Part shown: positions 1-10,291 of the stretch, in pieces
Layout of the letters: each line of letters begins with the position of its first letter
Numbering within the stretch: position 1 is the stretch's first letter
Assembly: GCA_032718565.1 (NCBI GenBank)
Contig: JAVGVS010000008.1
Location: 3,701,827-3,765,826 of the forward strand
Length of the DNA: 64,000 bases
DNA from: Distichodus sexfasciatus
Lineage: Eukaryota; Chordata; Actinopteri; Characiformes; Distichodontidae
Direction of reading: 5' to 3'
Notes under the pieces: model-generated
Told to the model about the DNA's origin: nothing
What the model saw: the letters and a program-made list of their open reading frames with translations, nothing else
Database searches by the model: none
Position numbers and translations under genes: made by a program

Positions 1-117
1 CTCTTTGTGATTAGAATATTGTATGAAGACAGGGACATTTCGAACATGTGGTGTAACAGCCGAGTAATAGTTCACCATAGTAATGGCTGCTTCTTCTGTA
101 CTTAGCTCAAGGAACGC
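1..117 (-). CDS. ptbp2: ptbp2 coding exon 5 (second half of RRM1, partial at window edge)
   Basis: The acceptor ttgttcag is followed by AFLELSTEEAA, VNYYSAVTP and YSNHKE, 39 codons open to the edge. This completes RRM1. The exon probably continues beyond position 1, because family members carry LKTD directly after SNHKE. The intron between this exon and exon 4 is only 81 bp. Confidence 0.94.
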
Positions 118-3100
118 CTGAACAAAAAAGATTTAAGAAAAGTCATATAAAAGATATATAAAAGATTACAAATGAACAAATGAGACTCTCCCACTCACCT
201 GGTTTTTGCCTTTCAGAGTAAGAATGTTAGTGACCTTTCCAAAAGGCAACCCTAAAGCAATGATCTCTGCCTCTGAAACTTCACTGGGTAGTTTTCTTAT
301 GTGAAGAACACGAGATGGGGGAGCGTCTCCTACCCGGTCTTCTACTTTCAACTTCTTGCTGTCACTTCCATTGGACGTTCCATCTAACACATTAATGCAA
401 CACAAATCATATATAAAGAAATAGGAAGACCAAAAAACTGGTAAAGATAACCTTATTAAAGGGACAAAAATTAAACATAACTCGTTTTATTTAAAAGTTT
501 TAACATAGTGTTATTCAAAAGAGGACACACACAAGCCCTGAGATGAGTAAAGAATGGCAAAAATATAAAAAACTAATTTATCTAATCTATGAGGGCACAC
601 TGGATACGTAACAATGTATAATAGGGTTCGCAGCACATTTAATCACAAGTCAAAGCTCATGCTCAGACGCATGGAAGTACACATACAGAAGTATAGAATT
701 ACACAAAATGAGCTACTCTTCCTGAACAGACCTGAATTGATTTTTTACATTTTCATTAATATTTATTTTTACACTGCCAGTTGAAAAAGCAATGTCAAAT
801 GTCTTCATTTAGCAGCTTAGAAGTAAAGACTTACCACTGATACTGCTCATGCCCGAATTAGGACTATTGTACATGCTGCTGGACAACAGCTCATCTGATC
901 CTCTCTAAAGTGAAGAAAGAAATAAGAACTTAAATTTGTACCATATAATGAAGACACAATCATATTGTCACAATATTTTCTAATATTGCAGGTCCTGGGC
1001 CTAATTCTATTGCTAAAATAAATGAATTACGGCACCTTTATTAAAAGGAAATAAAAGGAAGAAATCCTATGTAATTGTTAATCTAACCTTTTGGTCAGAG
1101 ACAACAAATATAACTTAGCTGAATATAATTAGATTGCACAATGACATAGCTATCCCTTAATAGAAAACGTACATCAAAATTAATTGAAAAAAAATGTCTG
1201 GAAGCGGGAATTCAAAACATTCAATCCTATTAAAATCTGTGTTCCCCCCATCCAACTACCTCCCCACAAACAGGTTAACATCGTTCGGAAGGAAGGAAAA
1301 TTCTGTTGGTGGAACACAAACCAAGTTAGGAGATATGCTTTCAGAGGGCATTTCAGAAAAGAACAAGTTTTTCCTAACCACCTTAGACATAAACAGGCCC
1401 CATTCAATTACTGCCAGTCTAATATTATGAAAGCCGGAGATGGAAACCTGAGGTAGGAATACATCAAATATCCAAGGGACAATTCTAAATCTCTTATACT
1501 CCTTCAATGACAAAAATATCAGCCAGAGAATATAAAATAATAAACTTTAATAGTCTTGGCAATTCCCTTTCCATTAAAAACAAAAAACAACAAATTATAT
1601 TAAGGTTACCAATGGCTTATTTTTCTATGTTTTCCCAGGGACATCATGTAATGAAATGGACTATGCAAACATCAAAGAGGAAAACAACATTTCACAAACA
1701 TGCACCATACAGCAAAAGGAACAACCATTCCAAACTCATAACAGTACCAAAAAAAAGCATTAATATGAAAAGCCATGACTAAACACAGAATTTGCCACAT
1801 CAGATAAAGTGTCACAAAGTTCACAAAGACAAGTATGAATGCCTTCAGTCAGATATTAGGTAGCATTTTTAATTACAATCAATTCTAACTGAAGAACAAA
1901 AGCATATACTGCACATTGATCTTGCATGTTGACTCTAGAAATATAATTTCTAAAGTTTCACCAATGAAGAAAACATTTGTTGTTAAAGTTCAGCTAATAT
2001 TATTTAGTGCCACTGATCATGGTAGTTAGATAACTACAAAAATAAGGTAAGCAAGAACTGATGTTAACATCTTATAAAATCTCATGAGTCCGCAAACAGA
2101 AGTGATCCAAATACAAAAATGGAATATTAACTCATCACTAAATGAGAGTGTTAAGAAACGAGAGCAAGGGCATAACGCTATAAAATATACACATCACACA
2201 GAATAATACATAACAACAAAATGCTCCTCCAACATACAAGACACTTCTCCAACTAAGGTTTCAGGTATTGTCCATGACAGACAGGTAATTAAACAAAATA
2301 AACAGATCCAGTCCATACCGAACATGGGCTACGCCTGAGGAAACCCCATCACTATGCTGGTAACTATGAGATCAGATATCTGTTGTGGTCCCATCAGCCT
2401 TAGCTTCCATAACTTAACAAGTGGAAACAGTAAGGCCTCAGATATGCAGTGTAGAGAAGACAAACAACAAAGTCTAAAGACAGAATAGACTGACAGTTAA
2501 GCAACTAAATTTTACTGTCCACGTTTTACTCCATTTTCTCCACCAAACCACAGAACCTGCTTTTGGATTGCTTTGGTCACAATGATCATGATCACCTCCA
2601 CCACCTACAACCTACTGTGCAGCACTGTTTACACAATACACGTGTTCCCTAAACTAGTTTTTATGTATGCTGTGACTGACAATATACAGAGCTTAAACAC
2701 TGACTTTAATATGGAGTAAGAGAACAATAATTACCTTTACTCCAACCGCAACGTCGCTGATGCTAGAAATCAGAAAACAGATAAATCATTATCAACTATA
2801 AACAAGAGAAATTCTAAAAGAACATTAAATGGCCTCAAGGAAAAATAAATAAATAGCAAGAACGTATATTCAGGTGTACGTTAAGAGAAATGATAAGAAT
2901 GTAAATTATTTCCTGGCCCGATAGAATGCAGGCCGCGGCTTTCCCATGTCACTGGCCAGCTTCCATTCATTATTGACCACTTCAGCATTACTGATCGGGG
3001 TTTTGTTTAAATTCTTTAGCTCTCTTAGTAACAAATCGACAAATTGCTAACCTACACGAACCAACGACAAACTTGTTAAATGGTTTCGGTAAAGATATAG

Positions 3101-3916
3101 CGGAAGAGCTATGCTACAATTCGCGTCCTTCCACTGTTAGCTGAATCTGTGCCCTTAAACGCGGTTTAATATTAGCGCCCTCTTTGTTTTTCAACCAGCA
3201 CTTTTTCGGCTAAAACGGCTTCAGTTACCTGGTCCCGTCTAGCGACAGATAGCATAGCTTCATAGTAGCATACAAAGCAACGTGAACTGCTAGCGGAGAA
3301 TGAGCTAACTTCTATATTTAATATTAGGTAGCATAGTTAGCAAGCGAGCTAACATTAGTTAAGTAACAAATCGTTAACTGTGACGAAATGGGTGACTTAG
3401 GTAAAAACATGCAGTTGTGTTGTAGTTCAGTGTTTAGTTCACTTTAAACTGTTTGTTGCCGGCTAGATATCAAATAAACAACCAAAAACAAACAAAGGGA
3501 TTGCACACCGGCGACACGCCTTCTCTTACACGCGTTGAGCCTTCAAGGCTAGCGAGATAATCATTTAACCGCAGCTTAAGAAACAAGACGAATTCATTAT
3601 TTGGACGTCTTGGGTACAGACATCTTCAACAAAAAGACCGACACTCCGAATGAGGCTCTGGATTCTAACGATGCTAACCTGCTTAGCTGAGTCGAGCGCG
3701 TGCTACTATGCTAAGCTAACGCGGTCTGCGTGCGGGCTTCGGACACAGCGTTAGCGTCCACTCGCTAGCAGCGTGCTTGCTAACTTGTTAATGAGTGCGA
3801 CGGTTAGGATTCGCCAACAAAAGCGATGAATAAAGGTTATATTTTATGCGCATATAATGCGGGTTGTCTTTCAAATAAAAAAGATAAATATAACACACGC
3901 GCACTTACCCGTCCAT
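1..3916 (-). CDS. ptbp2: ptbp2, polypyrimidine tract-binding protein 2 (5' part, five exons, truncated by window edge)
   Basis: PTBP2 (nPTB) is a nuclear RNA-binding protein that binds CU-rich pre-mRNA and controls neuronal alternative splicing. Five exons join in phase: 3916-3909, 2762-2735, 904-835, 383-199 and 117-1. The predicted start is MDGISDVAVGVK, followed by RGSDELLSSS, a Ser/Asn-rich linker, the basic SDSKKLK segment (the N-terminal nuclear-localisation region in PTB proteins) and then RRM1. RRM1 has RNP2-like VLHIRKLP and the atypical PTB RNP1 GKNQAFLEL. VAVGVKRGSDELL, LGLPFGKVTNIL and VNYYSAVTP resemble PTBP2 more than PTBP1 or PTBP3. The reading frame ends at the window edge after SNHKE, so RRM2-4 and the rest of the gene lie outside. 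Introns are 1146, 1830, 451 and 81 bp, and all have GT-AG ends. The assignment to ptbp2 is from recalled family sequence; the a/b paralogue is not resolved. Confidence 0.93.
199..383 (-). CDS. ptbp2: ptbp2 coding exon 4 (start of RRM1)
   Basis: The acceptor gtgttag and donor CAG/gtgagt bound a 185-bp exon. It codes the SDSKK basic segment, a short acidic linker, and the first half of RRM1 with RNP2-like VLHIRKLP and LGLPFGKVTNIL. It ends at GKNQ, in the middle of the RNP1-like motif. The open frame past the donor shows no further family similarity, which supports the splice. Confidence 0.95.
835..904 (-). CDS. ptbp2: ptbp2 coding exon 3 (70 bp)
   Basis: The acceptor ctttag and donor gtaagt bound a 70-bp exon that starts RGSDELLSSS and continues into a Ser/Asn-rich linker. 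It ends with one base of the next codon. RGSDELL is the hallmark N-terminal motif of PTBP1/PTBP2. Confidence 0.92.
905..2734 (-). other. ptbp2 intron 2, no internal gene seen
   Basis: AT-rich intronic sequence between exons 2 and 3. Overlapping short frames at 1180-1513 occur on both strands and have no recognisable domains, so I treat them as chance. No SINE, hAT end or long microsatellite was recognised. Confidence 0.7.
2735..2762 (-). CDS. ptbp2: ptbp2 coding exon 2 (28 bp)
   Basis: The acceptor tttctag precedes the exon and the donor AAAG/gtaatt follows it. It codes the rest of Gly, then ISDVAVGVK, and closes in phase 0. This matches the short second coding exon of PTBP genes. Confidence 0.92.
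3136..3784. repeat. Cluster of GCTAAC/GTTAGC/GCTAGC hexamers in ptbp2 intron 1
   Basis: I count about eleven copies of GCTAAC, its complement GTTAGC, or the palindrome GCTAGC in roughly 650 bp, in both orientations and irregularly spaced. The surrounding intron is CpG-rich with TAGC-rich words. Similar TAGC-rich words occur near teleost promoters, but I know of no assigned function. Confidence 0.55.
3909..3916 (-). CDS. ptbp2: ptbp2 coding exon 1 (start codon)
   Basis: The ATG at 3916-3914 is followed by GAC GG and the donor gtaagt. The context CAGTAATGG has G at -3 and G at +4, which suits initiation. Only M, D and the first two bases of a Gly codon are coded here, as in vertebrate PTBP genes whose first coding exon ends within MDG. 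The 5'UTR continues towards higher coordinates. Confidence 0.9.
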
Positions 3917-4090
3917 TACTGATATCTCTCTCTGAGCAAGAGAATAGTGTAATTCTTCCGCTCTGCCAGCTGCACGCAAGACAAAATGGAGGCGGAAACT
4001 GTGGACGGAAAAGGTCGAAAAGCGACGAATCAGTGGCTCGGACGTGCGCGGGAGAGAAGAGTCGACATCACAATGCGCTCCAGCAGGACT
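3917..4090 (-). promoter_or_regulatory. CpG-rich 5'UTR/promoter zone of ptbp2
   Basis: Roughly a dozen CpGs fall in about 120 bp (3970-4085), against an AT-rich, CpG-poor surrounding. On the minus strand a CCATTTTG (YY1-like) motif lies near 3982-3989 upstream of the ATG. There is no obvious TATA box. The transcription start cannot be placed from sequence alone. CpG-rich promoters are often bidirectional, so a divergent plus-strand transcript is possible but not shown. Confidence 0.6.
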
Positions 4091-5889
4091 AACTTTTTAA
4101 TCTAACAGTTGCTTTGTGGCTTCCGAGGTATCACCTTCATTAGGCCAGAAAATACTTTCCTCATGAAAGAAATGTGCTGGGAGAATGAAGACAACATCTA
4201 GATAACATTTAATAGTTAGAAATTATTAAATCAGTGAGTCCATGTAGGCAACTTCAAAGAAAATGTAATGTCATGTTACTACAACGGAGTAACATTTTAC
4301 AAAAAAATGTATAAAATGCTAAAAATGACATTAAAGTTGAACTATATTTTCAATAAGGAAAAATAATGAACATTTTACTCTATAGTTGTATAAAGAAGGC
4401 TGAACTTGTAGATAAGTTGTGGAAATTTTTATTTTGTGTCAAGCACTTTGGCAGCATGTTGTTTTATTTTCCATTTGTCTTACTTGGCACGTCCTACAAT
4501 TACAATTATGAAACAATATATCAACATATTATTTGGCATTATCAGTGTAGTAAGGGAAAAAGCAGAAACCCAACCTCTCAACCAGTTGAATCTGAGCTTT
4601 CCTTAAAAGCATTATGCAGAAATCAGGTCATTTGTCTCATGACAATAATTACAAAAGTAACTGTACACATAGGTCATGACCCTTGCATGCAAAAATACTG
4701 CTTTGATTTTATAGTCATAGATCTTTTTTCCAAACTACCGATCTTAAATCTAAAATCATCAGAGGGGAAAAAGTTTTATTCATCAGGCCAAACCGCTTTC
4801 CTGCTTGATTACAGCACATTATTGTTGGGTGAAAACTGCATAGAGCACCTTGACAACAGCAGCACTAGCGCTGAATTTAAATGAAAAAAAAAAAGTCTGT
4901 AAAATCTGTTCAGTTTTGGGGGTTTTTAAAGTGTGTATTATGTTCACACCATCTGTCTGAATTCTCAACATTTTATTAAAAATAAGAATATATAATTGTT
5001 GAGGAGGATGTCTATAATATTTTTATGTGTTTTTGGATCAGTGCCATGAGCATATTATCTCATTGCAGTCACATATATGAAGCATGTCAGAGTTAATTTT
5101 ATTTGTTCATATCATTGGCCGTGACAGACATACGTCATGTTTCTTTGCCTCTGCACAGCATGCTTCAGGTGAAATTAATGTCTGCTTATCTTTAAGGGCC
5201 TGGGATTTAATTAAAAATGACGTGTCCGAAACCCATAATTGTGCTTCCAACAGTGGCAGGTTTCAATTAGGCTAAGACATCCCTCTGAGCAACAAGTAAA
5301 CGGGAAACTCTGCTGCTCACCAAATCTAAACCAATACACTTTACAGCATCAGATCTTAATCTAGTCATTGTGGGTCTCCTCCCAGTCCAGATTTATGATC
5401 TTTACCATCTCTCAATCCCTCAGACAAGTTAGATAGTAATAAATAGTTTTTTATTAAGGTCAAGTTTGTAGATGGAAAATTTGACTAACTCTGACCATAA
5501 AAAATATTAGAATTTCAGGCAATTTCAGTATAAGAAGAAGGATAATCACATCTGCAATTGTAGCATGCAGTGCATTACTTTATTTCCTGTATGAGCAAGC
5601 AGCTTACAATTTACTGTATTTACAGCACATTGGTGCACCTTTTGTGTAATAGGCATAAAATCAGAAGGGGAGCTTTCCTCTTTTCATAAATCAGTGGTTC
5701 TCAGTCTCAGTCTACCTGTTTCAACCCGTGAATTTAATTAATTAATATATCACTAATTAGCAAGCTCATATTTTTAACAAGATTGAATAATCATTACACT
5801 GGACATGTTGAGATGCCATAAAGATTTGCCCTGGCAAGCAGGCAAGTTTGTTTCACAATGAGAAGCACAAAAACAGACACCCCCCTGAC
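4091..5889. other. Intergenic, AT-rich, no gene seen
   Basis: Unique AT-rich sequence directly upstream of ptbp2. It contains the longest uninterrupted frame in the window (4366-4884, plus strand, 172 codons). That frame has no recognisable domain and the composition of translated AT-rich DNA. No repeat family was recognised. Confidence 0.6.
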
Positions 5890-5946
5890 ACATCTTGTCA
5901 GGAGTGATGTCATTCTGCTGACATCACGATGCAGCCTGACTGATGT
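5890..5946. promoter_or_regulatory. CRE-like inverted repeat with nested hairpin
   Basis: GTGATGTCA (5904-5912) and its perfect complement TGACATCAC (5919-5927) flank a 6-nt spacer. An outer stem GTCAGG/CCTGAC (5897-5902 with 5935-5940) and a further ACATC/GATGT pair (5890-5894 with 5942-5946) extend it with small bulges. TGATGTCA occurs again at 5956-5963. TGATGTCA is one transition from the CREB/ATF palindrome TGACGTCA, as CpG deamination would produce. Function is inferred only. Confidence 0.4.
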
Positions 5947-5963
5947 ACTCATGAGTGATGTCA

Positions 5964-8120
5964 CTGTAATGATCTGATACAAAGCAGTCAGGTTTGCCCT
6001 GATGCCCCTCAGGACTAGATATGCATAGAAGGTGTTGAGTATATGTCAGCTGTCTTGTTGCATGCTGTATTTTCTCGGAGTCATCTCACATTGAGACGAG
6101 TGCTGGCCAAGATGCTGTCATGCTTCGAAATAATACATCTACACCCACAGAAAGTGACAGTGGACTCTGCATATTTCTATGCAATGATCCATGCTATTTT
6201 TGGGAAGCAATCTAAATATAAGACTTAGGTCATGTAATTTGAGATAAAATTTAATTTGTTTTGCATTGCTCTGTATTAATTTTTTTTTCATTATAAAGAT
6301 GTGTCACCTATATTTTAAAAACAATGCATGATTGTTTTTAAAATGTGATTTTGAGGAAATTATGAGTATGAATCTACTACATATTCTTAGTGTAATGTCA
6401 GATATATGTGCTGGACTGCCAAAGAATGTAAAAACATTATTTTGTAAGAAATTGATTGATATATCTAAAACCATATGAATCATATCAATATCAGACTCAC
6501 AGTCAGAACCAAGTACATGCAGAATGTGTCTTGTCTTCATTGTTCCTCTCTCTTAAATGTTCTGTAGAGCATATATAACCACTCACCCGAACAGCTCAAC
6601 CTTTAATAAAGTGATGCCTGCCTTTTTGTTTAATTGCTTAAACAGTGTAGCTTCTAGTATGATTATAAATGTGTATTGATTTCCTATTTTCTGCATATAT
6701 ATGGTTGAGTCCCACAGGCCCTCAAGAACACTGGCCTGCCATTGCTGGCCAACAATGCTGGATCGATGTGTTGATGGTTATGCTGCCCACTATAGTTCCA
6801 ATTTAGTGCTCGATTGACTACATCTATCTTGCCTCTGTTTTCTGGTGAGCACAAAAGTGTGTTCACAAAGCCATGTCCATTTAGGTGCTGTGCATTTGAT
6901 CATATTGTACAGAGGTTGGCTCCACATAACTTGTAAGTGAAATATACTACTGTACAACATGAACTAAATACAAGACTTCTCAAAGTATTTAATAAGAATT
7001 TATTTTTGTGGGTTAAAAGTATACTGCACATACAGTACAAAACATGTTACTGTATTGCTTAAAAACTATGTAATGATTTTGGATACAAATTAAACAAATT
7101 CTTAATCATTGGGTTAGGAATTTCATAATAGTAAGGATATAACCCATGTCAAGTTTACATTTTTCAGTACTACATCAGTCCTATATAAATTAGGACAAAA
7201 TTCCAATAATACAGGGTAATATTTTTAACAAAAATCAACTGCACAACAAACACTACAGAAACAGGGGAAATACTACATGGATGACAGATTAAGCATCCTT
7301 ACTGATGGCACAAGTTAGTATTTTCTTTTACTGCAGGTGACATTAGCTTATCAAATGGAATTTTGCAACAATTAAAGGCAATAAACAGTCACAAAATAGG
7401 TTTCAGTGCAAGGTCATGTATGATCAAATATTCATGTGTTGGTATTGCACTGGAGATTGTGCTGATGTGAAGGACAACATCATGGACTTCTGTCCTCATA
7501 TGAGACATGCATCTGTACATGATCCAACATAGCTAGGAACTTAGTATACGAGGAACAAATGAAAAAGTAATATAATATTGTCAGGATGTCATGTGAATGT
7601 TAAAATGTTTTATTGAAATATATCATTTGCTTACTTTTTCATTTTCAATTTTTGGTCCTGAAAAGCATTTCTCTCAGAGCGCTCACCTTTTTTATTACCG
7701 TTTTTTAATCTGCGAAGCCTAGACAAGGAATCGTCGGGACAGAGAGCAGAAAAATGGAATTGAGTCCATTTTTCTAAATTTGATCCAATTTCTATAATTC
7801 TCCAGTCTCCCTTTTAGAGGCCCATTCTGTGCCAGTCAGAGCCAAGCCTGGACACTTACAGTGTAATATAATCATGTTTTCCCCCAATGCGGCCCACACA
7901 ATATTGGCACAGCTGCAGCTCCAGGATACCTTATGATTATGAAAATGAGATGAAACAGAGAGCTGCAAGCTGTCTCCAGTCTCCCGTGGCCCATCACCTC
8001 TGTCGCAGAGGTAGCAGCCGATACCCACCACTAAATCCAGCCTGATGCATTCCTGTGTTTTTGTTGCCTCTTATTGGCTTCATAACTCTTCTACCTATGG
8101 CGAAAACTCAGTGGGTAAGA
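5964..8120. other. Intergenic, no gene seen
   Basis: AT-rich unique sequence with no splice-bounded coding block, SINE or transposon terminus recognised. Short frames such as 6304-6540 and 7792-8031 lack any domain signature. Confidence 0.55.
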
Positions 8121-8168
8121 TAGCACATGTGCATTATAGCATGTGTGCATTTTAGCATGTCTACATCT
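8121..8168. repeat. Three-unit 16-bp tandem repeat
   Basis: Units at 8121-8136, 8137-8152 and 8153-8168 share TAGCAYRTGTGCATTW-like sequence. The first two differ at three positions and the third is more diverged. Each contains a CATGT core, and the unit looks like a young short minisatellite. Confidence 0.6.
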
Positions 8169-8370
8169 TCATGCACTGCAAATTTACCACTGTCTGAGAA
8201 GTCTAAGGATGGAACATGGCACTAGCATGCTTCAATGGATGCAGTGCTAGCTGGCTGCAGCAAGGTTCAAAAGGCTAAAAGGGGGATTCGTGAGGTAATC
8301 TATTGTAACCCAAAGACACAGTGCAGATAGGAGAGTGGATTGTGCCACAGTAAAGTGTAAGGCAGGCACG

Positions 8371-8384
8371 TCACTAGGGGGAAA
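8371..8384 (+). promoter_or_regulatory. CTCF-like motif
   Basis: TCACTAGGGGGAAA matches 11 of 13 positions of the recalled vertebrate CTCF core CCASYAGRKGGCR. Sequence-only prediction. Confidence 0.3.
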
Positions 8385-9114
8385 TTGGATGTGTTCAGGA
8401 CTGGGAGAGTGAAGCCTGGCTGAGTGTGAGCAGGCCCAAAGAGTGGCTATTACGGACTAAGGTAGGGGGAGATGGGGGCAGCGACCTCTCAAAGCCACAC
8501 TAAACACAGCAATCAGAGCAGAGCCAGGGCTACAATAACTCCCCCCTGAAGCTAAGGGGAGCTTCCAGCTCTTACAAATGTAATTCAGTGAACTCTGTCA
8601 TCAGAGTTGGACTTGGCCTGTTTTTATACATCATTATGATCAATTTAGAACCAATTGTTCTTTTCATGAAAAGGGGAAAATCTGGGATTTCAATGATAAT
8701 TTGCTTACAGAACACAGCACTTGAACAATTTTCTCAGCAGGACTCCACAGCATTTATGATATGCATAAAGGCTTAAAGGCAGGAGAACACAATTGATTAG
8801 CATATAGGCTTTAGGTGTTTGTGTTTTAGCTTTCTAAGTGCATCAGGTACACCTGAAGATCTTAGCCCTTGTTATTTCTTGTGCATGAACCCCACAAAAG
8901 CACATATCCACAGGCACTACAGTTAAAGCCAGCAGCTATACCACCTGTACTTCAGATCTGGTAATCCACCTGAAGCTAAGTGGTCATAGGTCTGGCCAGT
9001 ACAAAGCAGGCAGGCCTGTTGGGGGAGCTTAACTTAGTGCTCTATAAAGGATTGGTGGAAAGTACAGAGTTGGCATAACATTGCATGCTTCTGAGAAGGC
9101 GCATCTAGAGCGAA

Positions 9115-9182
9115 TGCTAATTTCAGTTTCTAATGGATTCCTGAGGCTAATTAATGCTAATTTCTGATACCTAATGCTAATG
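9115..9182 (+). promoter_or_regulatory. Three evenly spaced POU octamer-like sites
   Basis: ATGCTAAT occurs at 9115-9122, 9155-9162 and 9175-9182, with spacings of 40 and 20 bp, so all three lie on about the same helical face. The first two copies share the longer string AATGCTAATTTC. ATGCTAAT fits the POU octamer pattern ATGCWAAT. The neighbourhood is otherwise unique sequence. Confidence 0.4.
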
Positions 9183-9459
9183 TCCTCCAGCACACTGCTG
9201 CTGTTTTTGGAGGGGATGTAAAACAAAGGCTCTGACTTTATGATGCCATAAAAGATCTTTGGGTATTTGTCATAAAGAGTACACCCCAGTGTACAAATTT
9301 CCCCTAATTGTCCCCTATTTCCAACTAGCAAAGTCTCTCATCCCGCCATCTTTAATAGGCCAGGTGAGCGTACTGGTATTGAATAGCTTCTGTTGCATTA
9401 TCAATGCTACATATTGATGGAGGTTGAGATAGCTCCAATTTGACTGTCACTTACATGTA
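9183..9459. other. Intergenic, no gene seen
   Basis: Unique sequence. The minus frame spanning 9029-9331 has no domain and is interrupted by the POU-like cluster context, so it is not called as coding. Confidence 0.5.
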
Positions 9460-9497
9460 TAAAAGTGCTTTATAAATGTAACAATAACAATAAAATT
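9460..9497 (+). repeat. Possible retroposon 3' tail
   Basis: AAAAGTGCTTTATAAATGTA followed by a short (ACAATA)-like repeat resembles the 3' ends of fish SINE/LINE copies. No body is recognisable upstream, so this is weak. Confidence 0.3.
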
Positions 9498-10234
9498 TTG
9501 CTAGAGAAACACAACCCAGAAATTTGTGTTGGTCAAAACTTAAAAGAACATTTTGCCTTTTTAGCAGATAAAATAAACAGTTGTTGCAGTTAAGTATTAA
9601 AAATAGTTGGGCCAAAAGAACTTGATTTAATCATTTTAATTTGTCCCCCTGCTGACTTGCAGTCCTTAAAGAGAATGGGCCCCACAAATTATAATCAGAT
9701 TAGGGAAATTCATAACTTCATCAGGGATATAGCAAAGGGCCAGTGCGCCCACCTGCACGACACACACACATGCCATTAATAATAATCAGGCACATTTCCA
9801 TGAATTTAATATGCAGGTGTATCAGAATGCCAACAGAGAAATCATTAATGCTCTTGCTATTTGCTTTAACTGCTAGATTTTATTCCTTAACGTTTCAACC
9901 TGATGCTAAACCACATGGAAAGAAAGTTGATCTGGGTAATTGACAAAGCTGCAAGTTGTGGCAATCTCTGATGTAAGAAGGTGAGGATTTCTCCTAGGCA
10001 ATTCATACATTCCTCTTTGTTTAAAGCCATGACAAGTGGAAGATATACATCGGTCCTCCATACCAGAGTATTGCTCTACCATATTTTAACAGATTAGGCC
10101 ATGATGCTGTCATCATAGTAGACCTTGGGATAAGTGAAAATATAGTGAGGTAGAAACAGAGGAAAGAGGCAGTGAAAGTTCAAAAATAGACTCCAGAGAC
10201 ATTCTTTTGTCCTGGGTTGACAGTGATTGTCTTA

Positions 10235-10291
10235 GATGATTGATGAATGGACAGACAGATGGACAGGTGCAATGATGGATGGGTGGATGAT
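10235..10291. repeat. Degenerate GATG/GACA tetranucleotide repeat
   Basis: Interrupted GATG, GACA and GGAT units form a decayed tetranucleotide microsatellite, followed by TTTATTGTCAC. Flanking DNA is unique. Confidence 0.55.

Noticed and set aside
3826..4092. Plus-strand 88-codon frame over the CpG-rich zone
   Set aside because: It is antisense to the ptbp2 first exon and promoter and has no domain; a shadow of GC-rich DNA.
4366..4884. Plus-strand open frame of 172 codons, the longest in the window
   Set aside because: No recognisable domain, AT-rich codon content, and residues (I, K, N, L, S, Y) expected of random AT-rich DNA. No supporting splice or promoter pattern.
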